Made by a program: the position numbers and the translations under genes. The notes under the pieces are model-generated. The model ran no database searches. It was given only the letters and a program-made list of their open reading frames with translations, and was not told the DNA's origin. From assembly GCA_947034895.1 (NCBI GenBank), contig OX344763.1, forward strand, positions 68,219,093 through 68,283,092: DNA of 64,000 bases, given 5' to 3'. Positions 23,601 to 37,173 of the stretch are shown piece by piece. Within the stretch, counting starts at the first letter, position 1. Every line of letters starts with the position of its first letter. Source of the DNA: Rhytidiadelphus loreus. Lineage: Eukaryota; Streptophyta; Bryopsida; Hypnales; Hylocomiaceae.

Positions 23601-24698
23601 TAATTCGTAAAAGTGTATAAAGTCATTGAATTGCTATCAAGAAGAATGGGAAACATGAGGTGCAAGTTGCAAATATTCATAAACTCAAGAATTCAATGAA
23701 ATACGCAATTGCTCATCACATTGAATGAACTTGTACATGGAATGGAATTATGGAATTTCAACTACACCTAGTACTATAATTCGTAAAAGTATATAAAGTC
23801 ATTGAATTCCTATCAAGAAGAATGGGAAACATGAGGTGCAAGTTGCAAATATTCATAAACTCAAGAATTCAAAGAAATACGCAATTGCTCAACACATTGA
23901 ATGAACTTGTACGTGGAATGGAAATATGGAATATGAACCATGCCTACTACTTTAATTCGCAAAAGTATATGAAGTCATTGAATCCCTATCAAGAAGAATG
24001 GGAAACATGAGGTGCAAGTTGCAAATATTCATAAACTCAAGTATTCAAAGAAATACGCAATTCTTTAGCACATTGAATGACGTTGTACGTGGAATGGATT
24101 ATGGAATTCCAACTACACCTAGTACTTTAATTCGCAAAAGTGTATAAAGCCATTGAATTCCTATCAAGAAGAATGGGAAACATGAGGTGCAAGTTGCAAA
24201 TATTCATAAACTCAAGAATTCAATGAAATACGCAATTGCTCATCACATTGAATGAACTTGTACGGGGAATGGAAATATGGAATTTGAACCATGCCTACTA
24301 CTTTAATTCGCAAAAGTATATAGAGTCATTGAATTCCTATCAAGAAGAATGGGAAACATGTCGTGCAAGTTGCAAATATTCATAAACTCAAGAATTCAAA
24401 GAAATACGCAATTCCTTAGCACATTGAATGACGTTGTACGTGGAATGGATTATGGAATTCCAACTACACCTAGTACTTTAATTCGCAAAAGTATATAGAG
24501 TCATTGAATTCCTATCAAGAAGAATGGGAAACATGAGGTGCAAGTTGCAAATATTCATAAACTCAAGGATTCAAAGAAATACGCAATTCCTTAGCACATT
24601 GAATGACGTTGTACGTGGAATGGATTATGGAATTCCAACTACACCTAGTACTTTAATTCGCAAAAGTATATAAAGTCATTGAATCCCTATCAAGAAGA

Positions 24699-26105
24699 AT
24701 GAAAAACATGAGGTGCAAGTTGCAAATATTCATAAACTCAAGAATTCAAAGAAATACGCAATTGCTCAACACATTGAATGAACTTGTACATGGAATGGAA
24801 TTATGGATTTTGAACCATGCTTACTACTTTAATATGCAAAAGTATATAAAGTCATTAAATCCCTATCAAGAAGAATGGGAAACATGTGGTGCAAGTTGCA
24901 AATATTCATAAACTCAAGAATTCAAAGAAATACGCAATTGCTCAACACATTGAATGAACTTGTACATGGAATGGAATTATGGATTTTGAACCATGCTTAC
25001 TACTTTAATATGCAAAAGTATATAAAGTCATTAAATCCCTATCAAGAAGAATGGGAAACATGTGGTGCAAGTTGCAAATATTCATAAACTCAAGAATTCA
25101 AAGAAATACGCAATTGCTCAACACATTGAATGAACTTGTACATGGAATGGAAATATGGAATTTGAACCATGCCTACTACTTTAATTCGCAAAAGTATATA
25201 GAGTCATTGAATTCCTATCAAGAAGAATGGGAAACATGAGGTGCAAGTTGCAAATATTCATAAACTCAAGAATTCAAAGAAATACGCAATTGCTCAACAC
25301 ATTGAATGAACTTGTACATGGAATGGAAATATGGAATTTGAACCATGCCTACTACTTTAATTCGCAAAAGTATATAGAGTCATTGAATTCCTATCAAGAA
25401 GAATGAAAAACATGAGGTGCAAGTTGCAAATATTCATAAACTCAAGAATTCAAAGAAATACGCAATTGCTCAACACATTGAATGAACTTGTACATGGAAT
25501 GGAATTATGGATTTTGAACCATGCTTACTACTTTAATATGCAAAAGTATATAAAGTCATTAAATCCCTATCAAGAAGAATGGGAAACATGTGGTGCAAGT
25601 TGCAAATATTCATAAACTCAAGAATTCAAAGAAATACGCAATTGCTCATCACATTGAATGAACTTGTACGTGGAATGGATTATGGAATTTCAACTACACC
25701 TAGTACTATAATTCGTAAAAGTGTATAAAGTCATTGAATTGCTATCAAGAAGAATGGGAAACATGAGGTGCAAGTTGCAAATATTCATAAACTCAAGAAT
25801 TCAATGAAATACGCAATTGCTCATCACATTGAATGAACTTGTACGGGGAATGGAAATATGGAATATGAACCATGCCTACTACTTTAATTCGCAAAAGTAT
25901 ATAAAGTCATTGAATTCCTATCAAGAAGAATGGGAAACATGAGGTGCAAGTTGCAAATATTCATAAACTCAAGAATTCAAAGAAATACGCAATTGCTCAA
26001 CACATTGAATGAACTTGTACGTGGAATGGAAATATGGAATATGAACCATGCCTACTACTTTAATTCGCAAAAGTATATGAAGTCATTGAATCCCTATCAA
26101 GAAGA
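24699..26105. repeat. Eight-monomer module W-W-L-L-W-D-M-M, copy 1
   Basis: Monomer starts are 24699, 24875, 25051, 25227, 25403, 25579, 25754 and 25930. The first and fifth units have ATGAAAAAC heads, both L units carry ACATGG, and D has TTGAATTGCTATC. Length 1407 bp. Other copies start at 32077, 34361, 35943, 42268 and 44552. Confidence 0.88.
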
Positions 26106-27509
26106 ATGGGAAACATGTCGTGCAAGTTGCAAATATTCATAAACTCAAGAATTCAAAGAAATACGCAATTCCTTAGCACATTGAATGACGTTGTACGTGG
26201 AATGGATTATGGAATTCCAACTACACCTAGTACTTCAATTCGCAAAAGTATATAAAGTCATTGAATTCCTATCAAGAAGAATGAAAAACATGAGGTGCAA
26301 GTTGCAAATATTCATAAACTCAAGAATTCAATGAAATACGCAATTGCTCATCACATTGAATGAACTTGTACGGGGAATGGAAATATGGAATTTGAACCAT
26401 GCCTACTACTTTAATTCGCAAAAGTATATAGAGTCATTGAATTCCTATCAAGAAGAATGAAAAACATGAGGTGCAAGTTGCAAATATTCATAAACTCAAG
26501 AATTCAAAGAAATACGCAATTGCTCAACACATTGAATGAACTTGTACATGGAATGGAATTATGGATTTTGAACCATGCTTACTACTTTAATATGCAAAAG
26601 TATATAAAGTCATTAAATCCCTATCAAGAAGAATGGGAAACATGTCGTGCAAGTTGCAAATATTCATGAACTCAAGAATTCAAAGAAATACGCAATTCCT
26701 TATCACATTGAATGACGTTGTACGTGGAATAGATTATGGAATTCCAACTACACCTAGTACATTAATTCGCAAAAGTATATAAAGTCATTGAATCCCTATC
26801 AAGAAGAATGGGAAACATGTCGTGCAAGTTGCAAATATTCATAAACTCAAGAATTCAAAGAAATACGCAATTGCTCATCACATTGAATGAACTTGTACGT
26901 GGAATGGATTATGGAATTTCAACTACACCTAGTACTATAATTCGCAAAAGTGTATAAAGTCATTGAATTCCTATCAAGAAGAATGGGAAACATGAGGTGC
27001 AAGTTGCAAATATTCATAAACTCAAGAATTCAATGAAATACGCAATTGCTCATCACATTGAATGAACTTGTACGGGGAATGGAAATATGAAATATGAACC
27101 ATGCCTACTACTTTAATTCGCAAAAGTATATAGAGTCATTGAATTCCTATCAAGAAGAATGGGAAACATGAGGTGCAAGTTGCAAATATTCATAAACTCA
27201 AGAATTCAAAGAAATACGCAATTGCTCAACACATTGAATGAACTTGTACGTGGAATGGAAATATGGAATATGAACCATGCCTACTACTTTAATTCGCAAA
27301 AGTATATGAAGTCATTGAATCCCTATCAAGAAGAATGGGAAACATGTCGTGCAAGTTGCAAATATTCATAAACTCAAGAATTCAAAGAAATACGCAATTC
27401 CTTAGCACATTGAATGACGTTGTACGTGGAATGGATTATGGAATTCCAACTACACCTAGTACTTTAATTCGCAAAAGTGTATAAAGTCATTGAATTCCTA
27501 TCAAGAAGA

Positions 27510-28562
27510 ATGGGAAACATGAGGTGCAAGTTGCAAATATTCATAAACTCAAGAATTCAATGAAATACGCAATTTCTCATCACATTGAATGAACTTGTAC
27601 GTGGAATGGATTATGGAATTTCAACTACACCTAGTACTATAATTCGCAAAAGTGTATAAAGTCATTGAATCCCTATCAAGAAGAATGGAAAACATGAGGT
27701 GCAAGTTGCAAATATTCATAAACTCAAGAATTCAATGAAATACGCAATTGCTCATCACATTGAATGAACTTGTACGGGGAATGGAAATATGGAATTTGAA
27801 CCATGCCTACTACTTTAATTCGCAAAAGTATATAGAGTCATTGAATTCCTATCAAGAAGAATGGGAAACATGAGGTGCAAGTTGCAAATATTCATAAACT
27901 CAAGAATTCAAAGAAATACGCAATTGCTCAACACATTGAATGAACTTGTACATGGAATGGAATTATGGATTTTGAACCATGCTTACTACTTTAATATGCA
28001 AAAGTATATAAAGTCATTAAATCCCTATCAAGAAGAATGGGAAACATGTCGTGCAAGTTGCAAATATTCATGAACTCAAGAATTCAAAGAAATACGCAAT
28101 TCCTTATCACATTGAATGACGTTGTACGTGGAATAGATTATGGAATTCCAACTACACCTAGTACATTAATTCGCAAAAGTATATAAAGTCATTGAATCCC
28201 TATCAAGAAGAATGGGAAACATGTCGTGCAAGTTGCAAATATTCATAAACTCAAGAATTCAAAGAAATACGCAATTGCTCATCACATTGAATGAACTTGT
28301 ACGTGGAATGGATTATGGAATTTCAACTACACCTAGTACTATAATTCGCAAAAGTGTATAAAGTCATTGAATTCCTATCAAGAAGAATGGGAAACATGAG
28401 GTGCAAGTTGCAAATATTCATAAACTCAAGAATTCAATGAAATACGAAATTGCTCATCACATTGAATGAACTTGTACGGGGAATGGAAATATGGAATTTG
28501 AACCATGCCTACTACTTTAATCCGCAAGAGTATATAGAGTCATTGAATTCCTATCAAGAAGA
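27510..28562. repeat. D-L-W-C*-D-L module, distant copy
   Basis: Monomer starts are 27510 (D with AATTTCTCATC), 27685 (L, head ATGGAAAAC), 27861 (W), 28037 (C*), 28212 (D) and 28387 (L with TACGAAATTG and CCGCAAGAG). The D at 19253 carries the same AATTTCTC change, linking this block to the contracted copy at 19253-20130. Confidence 0.82.
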
Positions 28563-31500
28563 ATGGGAAACATGAGGTGCAAGTTGCAAATATTCATAAA
28601 CTCAAGAATTCAAAGAAATACGCAATTGCTCAACACATTGAATGAACTTGTACGTGGAATGGAAATATGGAATATGAACCATGCCTACTACTTTAATTCG
28701 CAAAAGTATATAAAGTCATTGAATCCCTATCAAGAAGAATGGGAAACATGTCGTGCAAGTTGCAAATATTCATAAACTCAAGAATTCAAAGAAATACGCA
28801 ATTCCTTAGCACATTGAATGACGTTGTACGTGGAATGGATTATGGAATTCCAACTACACCTAGTACTTTAATTCGCAAAAGTATATAAAGTCATTGAATT
28901 CCTATCAAGAAGAATGAAAAACATGAGGTGCAAGTTGCAAATATTCATAAACTCAAGAATTCAAAGAAATACGCAATTGCTCAACACATTGAATGAACTT
29001 GTACATGGAATGGAATTATGGAATTTCAACTACACCTAGTACTATAATTCGTAAAAGTGTATAAAGTCATTGAATTGCTATCAAGAAGAATGGGAAACAT
29101 GAGGTGCAAGTTGCAAATATTCATAAACTCAAGAATTCAATGAAATACGCAATTGCTCATCACGTTGAATGAACTTGTACGGGGAATGGAAATATGGAAT
29201 ATGAACCATGCCTACTACTTTAATTCGCAAAAGTATATAGAGTCATTGAATTCCTATCAAGAAGAATGAAAAACATGAGGTGCAAGTTGCAAATATTCAT
29301 AAACTCAAGAATTCAAAGAAATACGCAATTGCTCAACACATTGAATGAACTTGTACATGGAATGGAATTATGGATTTTGAACCATGCTTACTACTTTAAT
29401 ATGCAAAAGTATATAAAGTCATTAAATCCCTATCAAGAAGAATGGGAAACATGTGGTGCAAGTTGCAAATATTCATAAACTCAAGAATTCAATGAAATAC
29501 GCAATTGCTCATCACATTGAATGAACTTGTACGGGGAATGGAAATATGGAATATGAACCATGCCTACTACTTTAATTCGCAAAAGTATATAGAGTCATTG
29601 AATTCCTATCAAGAAGAATGAAAAACATGAGGTGCAAGTTGCAAATATTCATAAACTCAAGAATTCAAAGAAATACGCAATTGCTCAACACATTGAATGA
29701 ACTTGTACGTGGAATGGAAATATGGAATATGAACCATGCCTACTACTTTAATTCGCAAAAGTATATGAAGTCATTGAATCCCTATCAAGAAGAATGGGAA
29801 ACATGAGGTGCAAGTTGCAAATATTCATAAACTCAAGAATTCAAAGAAATACGCAATTCCTTAGCACATTGAATGACGTTGTACGTGGAATGGATTATGG
29901 AATTCCAACTACACCTAGTACTTTAATTCGCAAAAGTATATAAAGTCATTGAATTCCTATCAAGAAGAATGAAAATCATGAGGTGCAAGTTGCAAATATT
30001 CATAAACTCAAGAATTCAATGAAATACGCAATTGCTCATCACATTGAATGAACTTGTACGGGGAATGGAAATATGGAATTTGAACCATGCCTACTACTTT
30101 AATTCGCAAAAGTATATAGAGTCATTGAATTCCTATCAAGAAGAATGAAAAACATGAGGTGCAAGTTGCAAATATTCATAAACTCAAGAATTCAATGAAA
30201 TACGCAATTGCTCAACACATTGAATGAACTTGTACATGGAATGGAATTATGGATTTTGAACCATGCTTACTACTTTAATATGCAAAAGTATATAGAGTCA
30301 TTAAATCCCTATCAAGAAGAATGGGAAACATGTGGTGCAAGTTGCAAATATTCATAAACTCAAGAATTCAAAGAAATACGCAATTGCTCATCACATTGAA
30401 TGAACTTGTACGTGGAATGGATTATGGAATTTCAACTACACCTAGTACTATAATTCGCAAAAGTGTATAAAGTCATTGAATTCCTATCAAGAAGAATGGG
30501 AAACATGAGGTGCAAGTTGCAAATATTCATAAACTCAAGAATTCAATGAAATACGCAATTGCTCATCACATTGAATGAACTTGTACGGGGAATGGAAATA
30601 TGGAATATGAACCATGCCTACTACTTTAATTCGCAAAAGTATATAAAGTCATTGAATTCCTATCAAGAAGAATGGGAAACATGAGGTGCAAGTTGCAAAT
30701 ATTCATAAACTCAAGAATTCAAAGAAATACGCAATTGCTCAACACATTGAATGAACTTGTACGTGGAATGGAAATATGGAATATGAACCATGCCTACTAC
30801 TTTAATTCGCAAAAGTATATAAAGTCATTGAATTCCTATCAAGAAGAATGGGAAACATGAGGTGCAAGTTGCAAATATTCATAAACTCAAGAATTCAATG
30901 AAATACGCAATTGCTCATCACATTGAATGAACTTGTACGGGGAATGGAAATATGGAATATGAACCATGCCTACTACTTTAATTCGCAAAAGTATATAAAG
31001 TCATTGAATTCCTATCAAGAAGAATGAGAAACATGAGGTGCAAGTTGCAAATATTCATAAACTCAAGAATTCAAAGAAATACGCAATTGCTCAACACATT
31101 GAATGAACTTGTACATGGAATGGAATTATGGATTTTGAACCATGCTTACTACTTTAATATGCAAAAGTATATAGAGTCATTAAATCCCTATCAAGAAGAA
31201 TGGGAAACATGTGGTGCAAGTTGCAAATATTCATAAACTCAAGAATTCAAAGAAATACGCAATTGCTCATCACATTGAATGAACTTGTACGTGGAATGGA
31301 TTATGGAATTTCAACTACACCTAGTACTATAATTCGTAAAAGTGTATAAAGTCATTGAATTGCTATCAAGAAGAATGGGAAACATGAGGTGCAAGTTGCA
31401 AATATTCATAAACTCAAGAATTCAATGAAATACGCAATTGCTCATCACATTGAATGAACTTGTACGGGGAATGGAAATATGGAATATGAACCATGCCTAC

Positions 31501-32076
31501 TACTTTAATTCGCAAAAGTATATAAAGTCATTGAATTCCTATCAAGAAGAATGGGAAACATGAGGTGCAAGTTGCAAATATTCATAAACTCAAGAATTCA
31601 AAGAAATACGCAATTCTTTAGCACATTGAATGACGTTGTACGTGGAATGGATTATGGAATTCCAACTACACCTAGTACTTTAATTCGCAAAAGTGTATAA
31701 AGCCATTGAATTCCTATCAAGAAGAATGGGAAACATGAGGTGCAAGTTGCAAATATTCATAAACTCAAGAATTCAATGAAATACGCAATTGCTCATCACA
31801 TTGAATGAACTTGTACGGGGAATGGAAATATGGAATTTGAACCATGCCTACTACTTTAATTCGCAAAAGTATATAGAGTCATTGAATTCCTATCAAGAAG
31901 AATGGGAAACATGTCGTGCAAGTTGCAAATATTCATAAACTCAAGAATTCAAAGAAATACGCAATTCCTTAGCACATTGAATGACGTTGTACGTGGAATG
32001 GATTATGGAATTCCAACTACACCTAGTACTTTAATTCGCAAAAGTGTATAAAGTCATTGAATTCCTATCAAGAAGA

Positions 32077-33483
32077 ATGAAAAACATGAGGTGCAAGTTG
32101 CAAATATTCATAAACTCAAGAATTCAAAGAAATACGCAATTGCTCAACACATTGAATGAACTTGTACATGGAATGGAATTATGGATTTTGAACCATGCTT
32201 ACTACTTTAATATGCAAAAGTATATAAAGTCATTAAATCCCTATCAAGAAGAATGGGAAACATGTGGTGCAAGTTGCAAATATTCATAAACTCAAGAATT
32301 CAAAGAAATACGCAATTGCTCAACACATTGAATGAACTTGTACATGGAATGGAATTATGGATTTTGAACCATGCTTACTACTTTAATATGCAAAAGTATA
32401 TAAAGTCATTAAATCCCTATCAAGAAGAATGGGAAACATGTGGTGCAAGTTGCAAATATTCATAAACTCAAGAATTCAAAGAAATACGCAATTGCTCAAC
32501 ACATTGAATGAACTTGTACATGGAATGGAAATATGGAATTTGAACCATGCCTACTACTTTAATTCGCAAAAGTATATAGAGTCATTGAATTCCTATCAAG
32601 AAGAATGGGAAACATGAGGTGCAAGTTGCAAATATTCATAAACTCAAGAATTCAAAGAAATACGCAATTGCTCAACACATTGAATGAACTTGTACATGGA
32701 ATGGAAATATGGAATTTGAACCATGCCTACTACTTTAATTCGCAAAAGTATATAGAGTCATTGAATTCCTATCAAGAAGAATGAAAAACATGAGGTGCAA
32801 GTTGCAAATATTCATAAACTCAAGAATTCAAAGAAATACGCAATTGCTCAACACATTGAATGAACTTGTACATGGAATGGAATTATGGATTTTGAACCAT
32901 GCTTACTACTTTAATATGCAAAAGTATATAAAGTCATTAAATCCCTATCAAGAAGAATGGGAAACATGTGGTGCAAGTTGCAAATATTCATAAACTCAAG
33001 AATTCAAAGAAATACGCAATTGCTCATCACATTGAATGAACTTGTACGTGGAATGGATTATGGAATTTCAACTACACCTAGTACTATAATTCGTAAAAGT
33101 GTATAAAGTCATTGAATTGCTATCAAGAAGAATGGGAAACATGAGGTGCAAGTTGCAAATATTCATAAACTCAAGAATTCAATGAAATACGCAATTGCTC
33201 ATCACATTGAATGAACTTGTACGTGGAATGGAAATATGGAATATGAACCATGCCTACTACTTTAATTCGCAAAAGTATATAAAGTCATTGAATTCCTATC
33301 AAGAAGAATGGGAAACATGAGGTGCAAGTTGCAAATATTCATAAACTCAAGAATTCAAAGAAATACGCAATTGCTCAACACATTGAATGAACTTGTACGT
33401 GGAATGGAAATATGGAATATGAACCATGCCTACTACTTTAATTCGCAAAAGTATATGAAGTCATTGAATCCCTATCAAGAAGA
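32077..33483. repeat. Eight-monomer module, copy 2
   Basis: Same order and length as 24699-26105 (lag 7378 bp). The seventh unit (33132) has ACGTGG where copy 1 has ACGGGG. Confidence 0.88.
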
Positions 33484-34360
33484 ATGGGAAACATGTCGTG
33501 CAAGTTGCAAATATTCATAAACTCAAGAATTCAAAGAAATACGCAATTCCTTAGCACATTGAATGACGTTGTACGTGGAATGGATTATGGAATTCCAACT
33601 ACACCTAGTACTTTAATTCGCAAAAGTATATAAAGTCATTGAATTCCTATCAAGAAGAATGGGAAACATGAGGTGCAAGTTGCAAATATTCATAAACTCA
33701 AGAATTCAATGAAATACGCAATTGCTCATCACATTGAATGAACTTGTACGGGGAATGGAAATATGGAATTTGAACCATGCCTACTACTTTAATTCGCAAA
33801 AGTATATAGAGTCATTGAATTCCTATCAAGAAGAATGAAAAACATGAGGTGCAAGTTGCAAATATTCATAAACTCAAGAATTCAAAGAAATACGCAATTG
33901 CTCAACACATTGAATGAACTTGTACATGGAATGGAATTATGGATTTTGAACCATGCTTACTACTTTAATATGCAAAAGTATATAAAGTCATTAAATCCCT
34001 ATCAAGAAGAATGAAAAACATGAGGTGCAAGTTGCAAATATTCATAAACTCAAGTATTCAAAGAAATACGCAATTCTTTAGCACATTGAATGACGTTGTA
34101 CGTGGAATGGATTATGGAATTCCAACTACACCTAGTACTTTAATTCGCAAAAGTGTATAAAGTCATTGAATTCCTATCAAGAAGAATGGGAAACATGAGG
34201 TGCAAGTTGCAAATATTCATAAACTCAAGTATTCAAAGAAATACGCAATTCTTTAGCACATTGAATGACGTTGTACGTGGAATGGATTATGGAATTCCAA
34301 CTACACCTAGTACTTTAATTCGCAAAAGTGTATAAAGTCATTGAATTCCTATCAAGAAGA

Positions 34361-35591
34361 ATGGGAAACATGAGGTGCAAGTTGCAAATATTCATAAACT
34401 CAAGAATTCAAAGAAATACGCAATTGCTCAACACATTGAATGAACTTGTACATGGAATGGAATTATGGATTTTGAACCATGCTTACTACTTTAATATGCA
34501 AAAGTATATAAAGTCATTAAATCCCTATCAAGAAGAATGGGAAACATGTGGTGCAAGTTGCAAATATTCATAAACTCAAGAATTCAAAGAAATACGCAAT
34601 TGCTCAACACATTGAATGAACTTGTACATGGAATGGAAATATGGAATTTGAACCATGCCTACTACTTTAATTCGCAAAAGTATATAGAGTCATTGAATTC
34701 CTATCAAGAAGAATGGGAAACATGAGGTGCAAGTTGCAAATATTCATAAACTCAAGAATTCAAAGAAATACGCAATTGCTCAACACATTGAATGAACTTG
34801 TACATGGAATGGAAATATGGAATTTGAACCATGCCTACTACTTTAATTCGCAAAAGTATATAGAGTCATTGAATTCCTATCAAGAAGAATGAAAAACATG
34901 AGGTGCAAGTTGCAAATATTCATAAACTCAAGAATTCAAAGAAATACGCAATTGCTCAACACATTGAATGAACTTGTACATGGAATGGAATTATGGATTT
35001 TGAACCATGCTTACTACTTTAATATGCAAAAGTATATAAAGTCATTAAATCCCTATCAAGAAGAATGGGAAACATGTGGTGCAAGTTGCAAATATTCATA
35101 AACTCAAGAATTCAAAGAAATACGCAATTGCTCATCACATTGAATGAACTTGTACGTGGAATGGATTATGGAATTTCAACTACACCTAGTACTATAATTC
35201 GTAAAAGTGTATAAAGTCATTGAATTGCTATCAAGAAGAATGGGAAACATGAGGTGCAAGTTGCAAATATTCATAAACTCAAGAATTCAATGAAATACGC
35301 AATTGCTCATCACATTGAATGAACTTGTACGGGGAATGGAAATATGGAATATGAACCATGCCTACTACTTTAATTCGCAAAAGTATATAAAGTCATTGAA
35401 TTCCTATCAAGAAGAATGGGAAACATGAGGTGCAAGTTGCAAATATTCATAAACTCAAGAATTCAAAGAAATACGCAATTGCTCAACACATTGAATGAAC
35501 TTGTACGTGGAATGGAAATATGGAATATGAACCATGCCTACTACTTTAATTCGCAAAAGTATATAGAGTCATTGAATTCCTATCAAGAAGA
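34361..35591. repeat. Eight-monomer module, copy 3, one W missing
   Basis: Order is W-L-L-W-D-M-M (starts 34361, 34537, 34713, 34889, 35065, 35240, 35416). The leading W pair is a single W with an ATGGGAAAC head. Two C monomers with AAGTATTC (34011, 34186) precede it. The last M has a GAG tail. Confidence 0.86.
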
Positions 35592-35942
35592 ATGGGAAAC
35601 ATGTCGTGCAAGTTGCAAATATTCATAAACTCAAGAATTCAAAGAAATACGCAATTGCTCATCACATTGAATGAACTTGTACGGGGAATGGAAATATGGA
35701 ATTTGAACCATGCCTACTACTTTAATTCGCAAAAGTATATAGAGTCATTGAATTCCTATCAAGAAGAATGGGAAACATGTCGTGCAAGTTGCAAATATTC
35801 ATAAACTCAAGAATTCAAAGAAATACGCAATTCCTTAGCACATTGAATGACGTTGTACGTGGAATGGATTATGGAATTCCAACTACACCTAGTACTTTAA
35901 TTCGCAAAAGTGTATAAAGTCATTGAATTCCTATCAAGAAGA

Positions 35943-37173
35943 ATGAAAAACATGAGGTGCAAGTTGCAAATATTCATAAACTCAAGAATTCAAAGAAATA
36001 CGCAATTGCTCAACACATTGAATGAACTTATACATGGAATGGAATTATGGATTTTGAACCATGCTTACTACTTTAATATGCAAAAGTATATAAAGTCATT
36101 AAATCCCTATCAAGAAGAATGGGAAACATGTGGTGCAAGTTGCAAATATTCATAAACTCAAGAATTCAAAGAAATACGCAATTGCTCAACACATTGAATG
36201 AACTTGTACATGGAATGGAATTATGGATTTTGAACCATGCTTACTACTTTAATATGCAAAAGTATATAAAGTCATTAAATCCCTATCAAGAAGAATGGGA
36301 AACATGTGGTGCAAGTTGCAAATATTCATAAACTCAAGAATTCAAAGAAATACGCAATTGCTCAACACATTGAATGAACTTGTACATGGAATGGAAATAT
36401 GGAATTTGAACCATGCCTACTACTTTAATTCGCAAAAGTATATAGAGTCATTGAATTCCTATCAAGAAGAATGGGAAACATGAGGTGCAAGTTGCAAATA
36501 TTCATAAACTCAAGAATTCAAAGAAATACGCAATTGCTCAACACATTGAATGAACTTGTACATGGAATGGAAATATGGAATTTGAACCATGCCTACTACT
36601 TTAATTCGCAAAAGTATATAGAGTCATTGAATTCCTATCAAGAAGAATGAAAAACATGAGGTGCAAGTTGCAAATATTCATAAACTCAAGAATTCAAAGA
36701 AATACGCAATTGCTCAACACATTGAATGAACTTGTACATGGAATGGAATTATGGATTTTGAACCATGCTTACTACTTTAATATGCAAAAGTATATAAAGT
36801 CATTAAATCCCTATCAAGAAGAATGGGAAACATGTGGTGCAAGTTGCAAATATTCATAAACTCAAGAATTCAAAGAAATACGCAATTGCTCATCACATTG
36901 AATGAACTTGTACGTGGAATGGATTATGGAATTTCAACTACACCTAGTACTATAATTCGTAAAAGTGTATAAAGTCATTGAATTGCTATCAAGAAGAATG
37001 GGAAACATGAGGTGCAAGTTGCAAATATTCATAAACTCAAGAATTCAATGAAATACGCAATTGCTCATCACATTGAATGAACTTGTACGGGGAATGGAAA
37101 TATGGAATATGAACCATGCCTACTACTTTAATTCGCAAAAGTATATAAAGTCATTGAATTCCTATCAAGAAGA
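35943..37173. repeat. Eight-monomer module, copy 4, last M missing
   Basis: Order is W-W-L-L-W-D-M (starts 35943, 36119, 36295, 36471, 36647, 36823, 36998). The next unit at 37174 is W rather than a second M. It matches 32077-33307 at a lag of 3866 bp. The first W carries a private CTTATACATGG. Confidence 0.86.

Larger units (their letters stand above)
20834..29265. repeat. Superblock S1 (8432 bp)
   Basis: Starts with the triplet W (ATGAAAAAC head), M (ATGTGG head, GAG tail), M (ATGAAAAAC head, GTATATGAAG tail) at 20834, 21010 and 21186. That triplet returns at 29266 and 38753. The eight monomers at 19955-21361 match 28387-29793 at a lag of 8432 bp, including a rare CACGTTGAATG in units 20658 and 29090. 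Other parts match S2 at lags of 7729 bp (22416-23645) and 7378 bp (24699-26105), so monomers were gained or lost between them. Confidence 0.8.
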
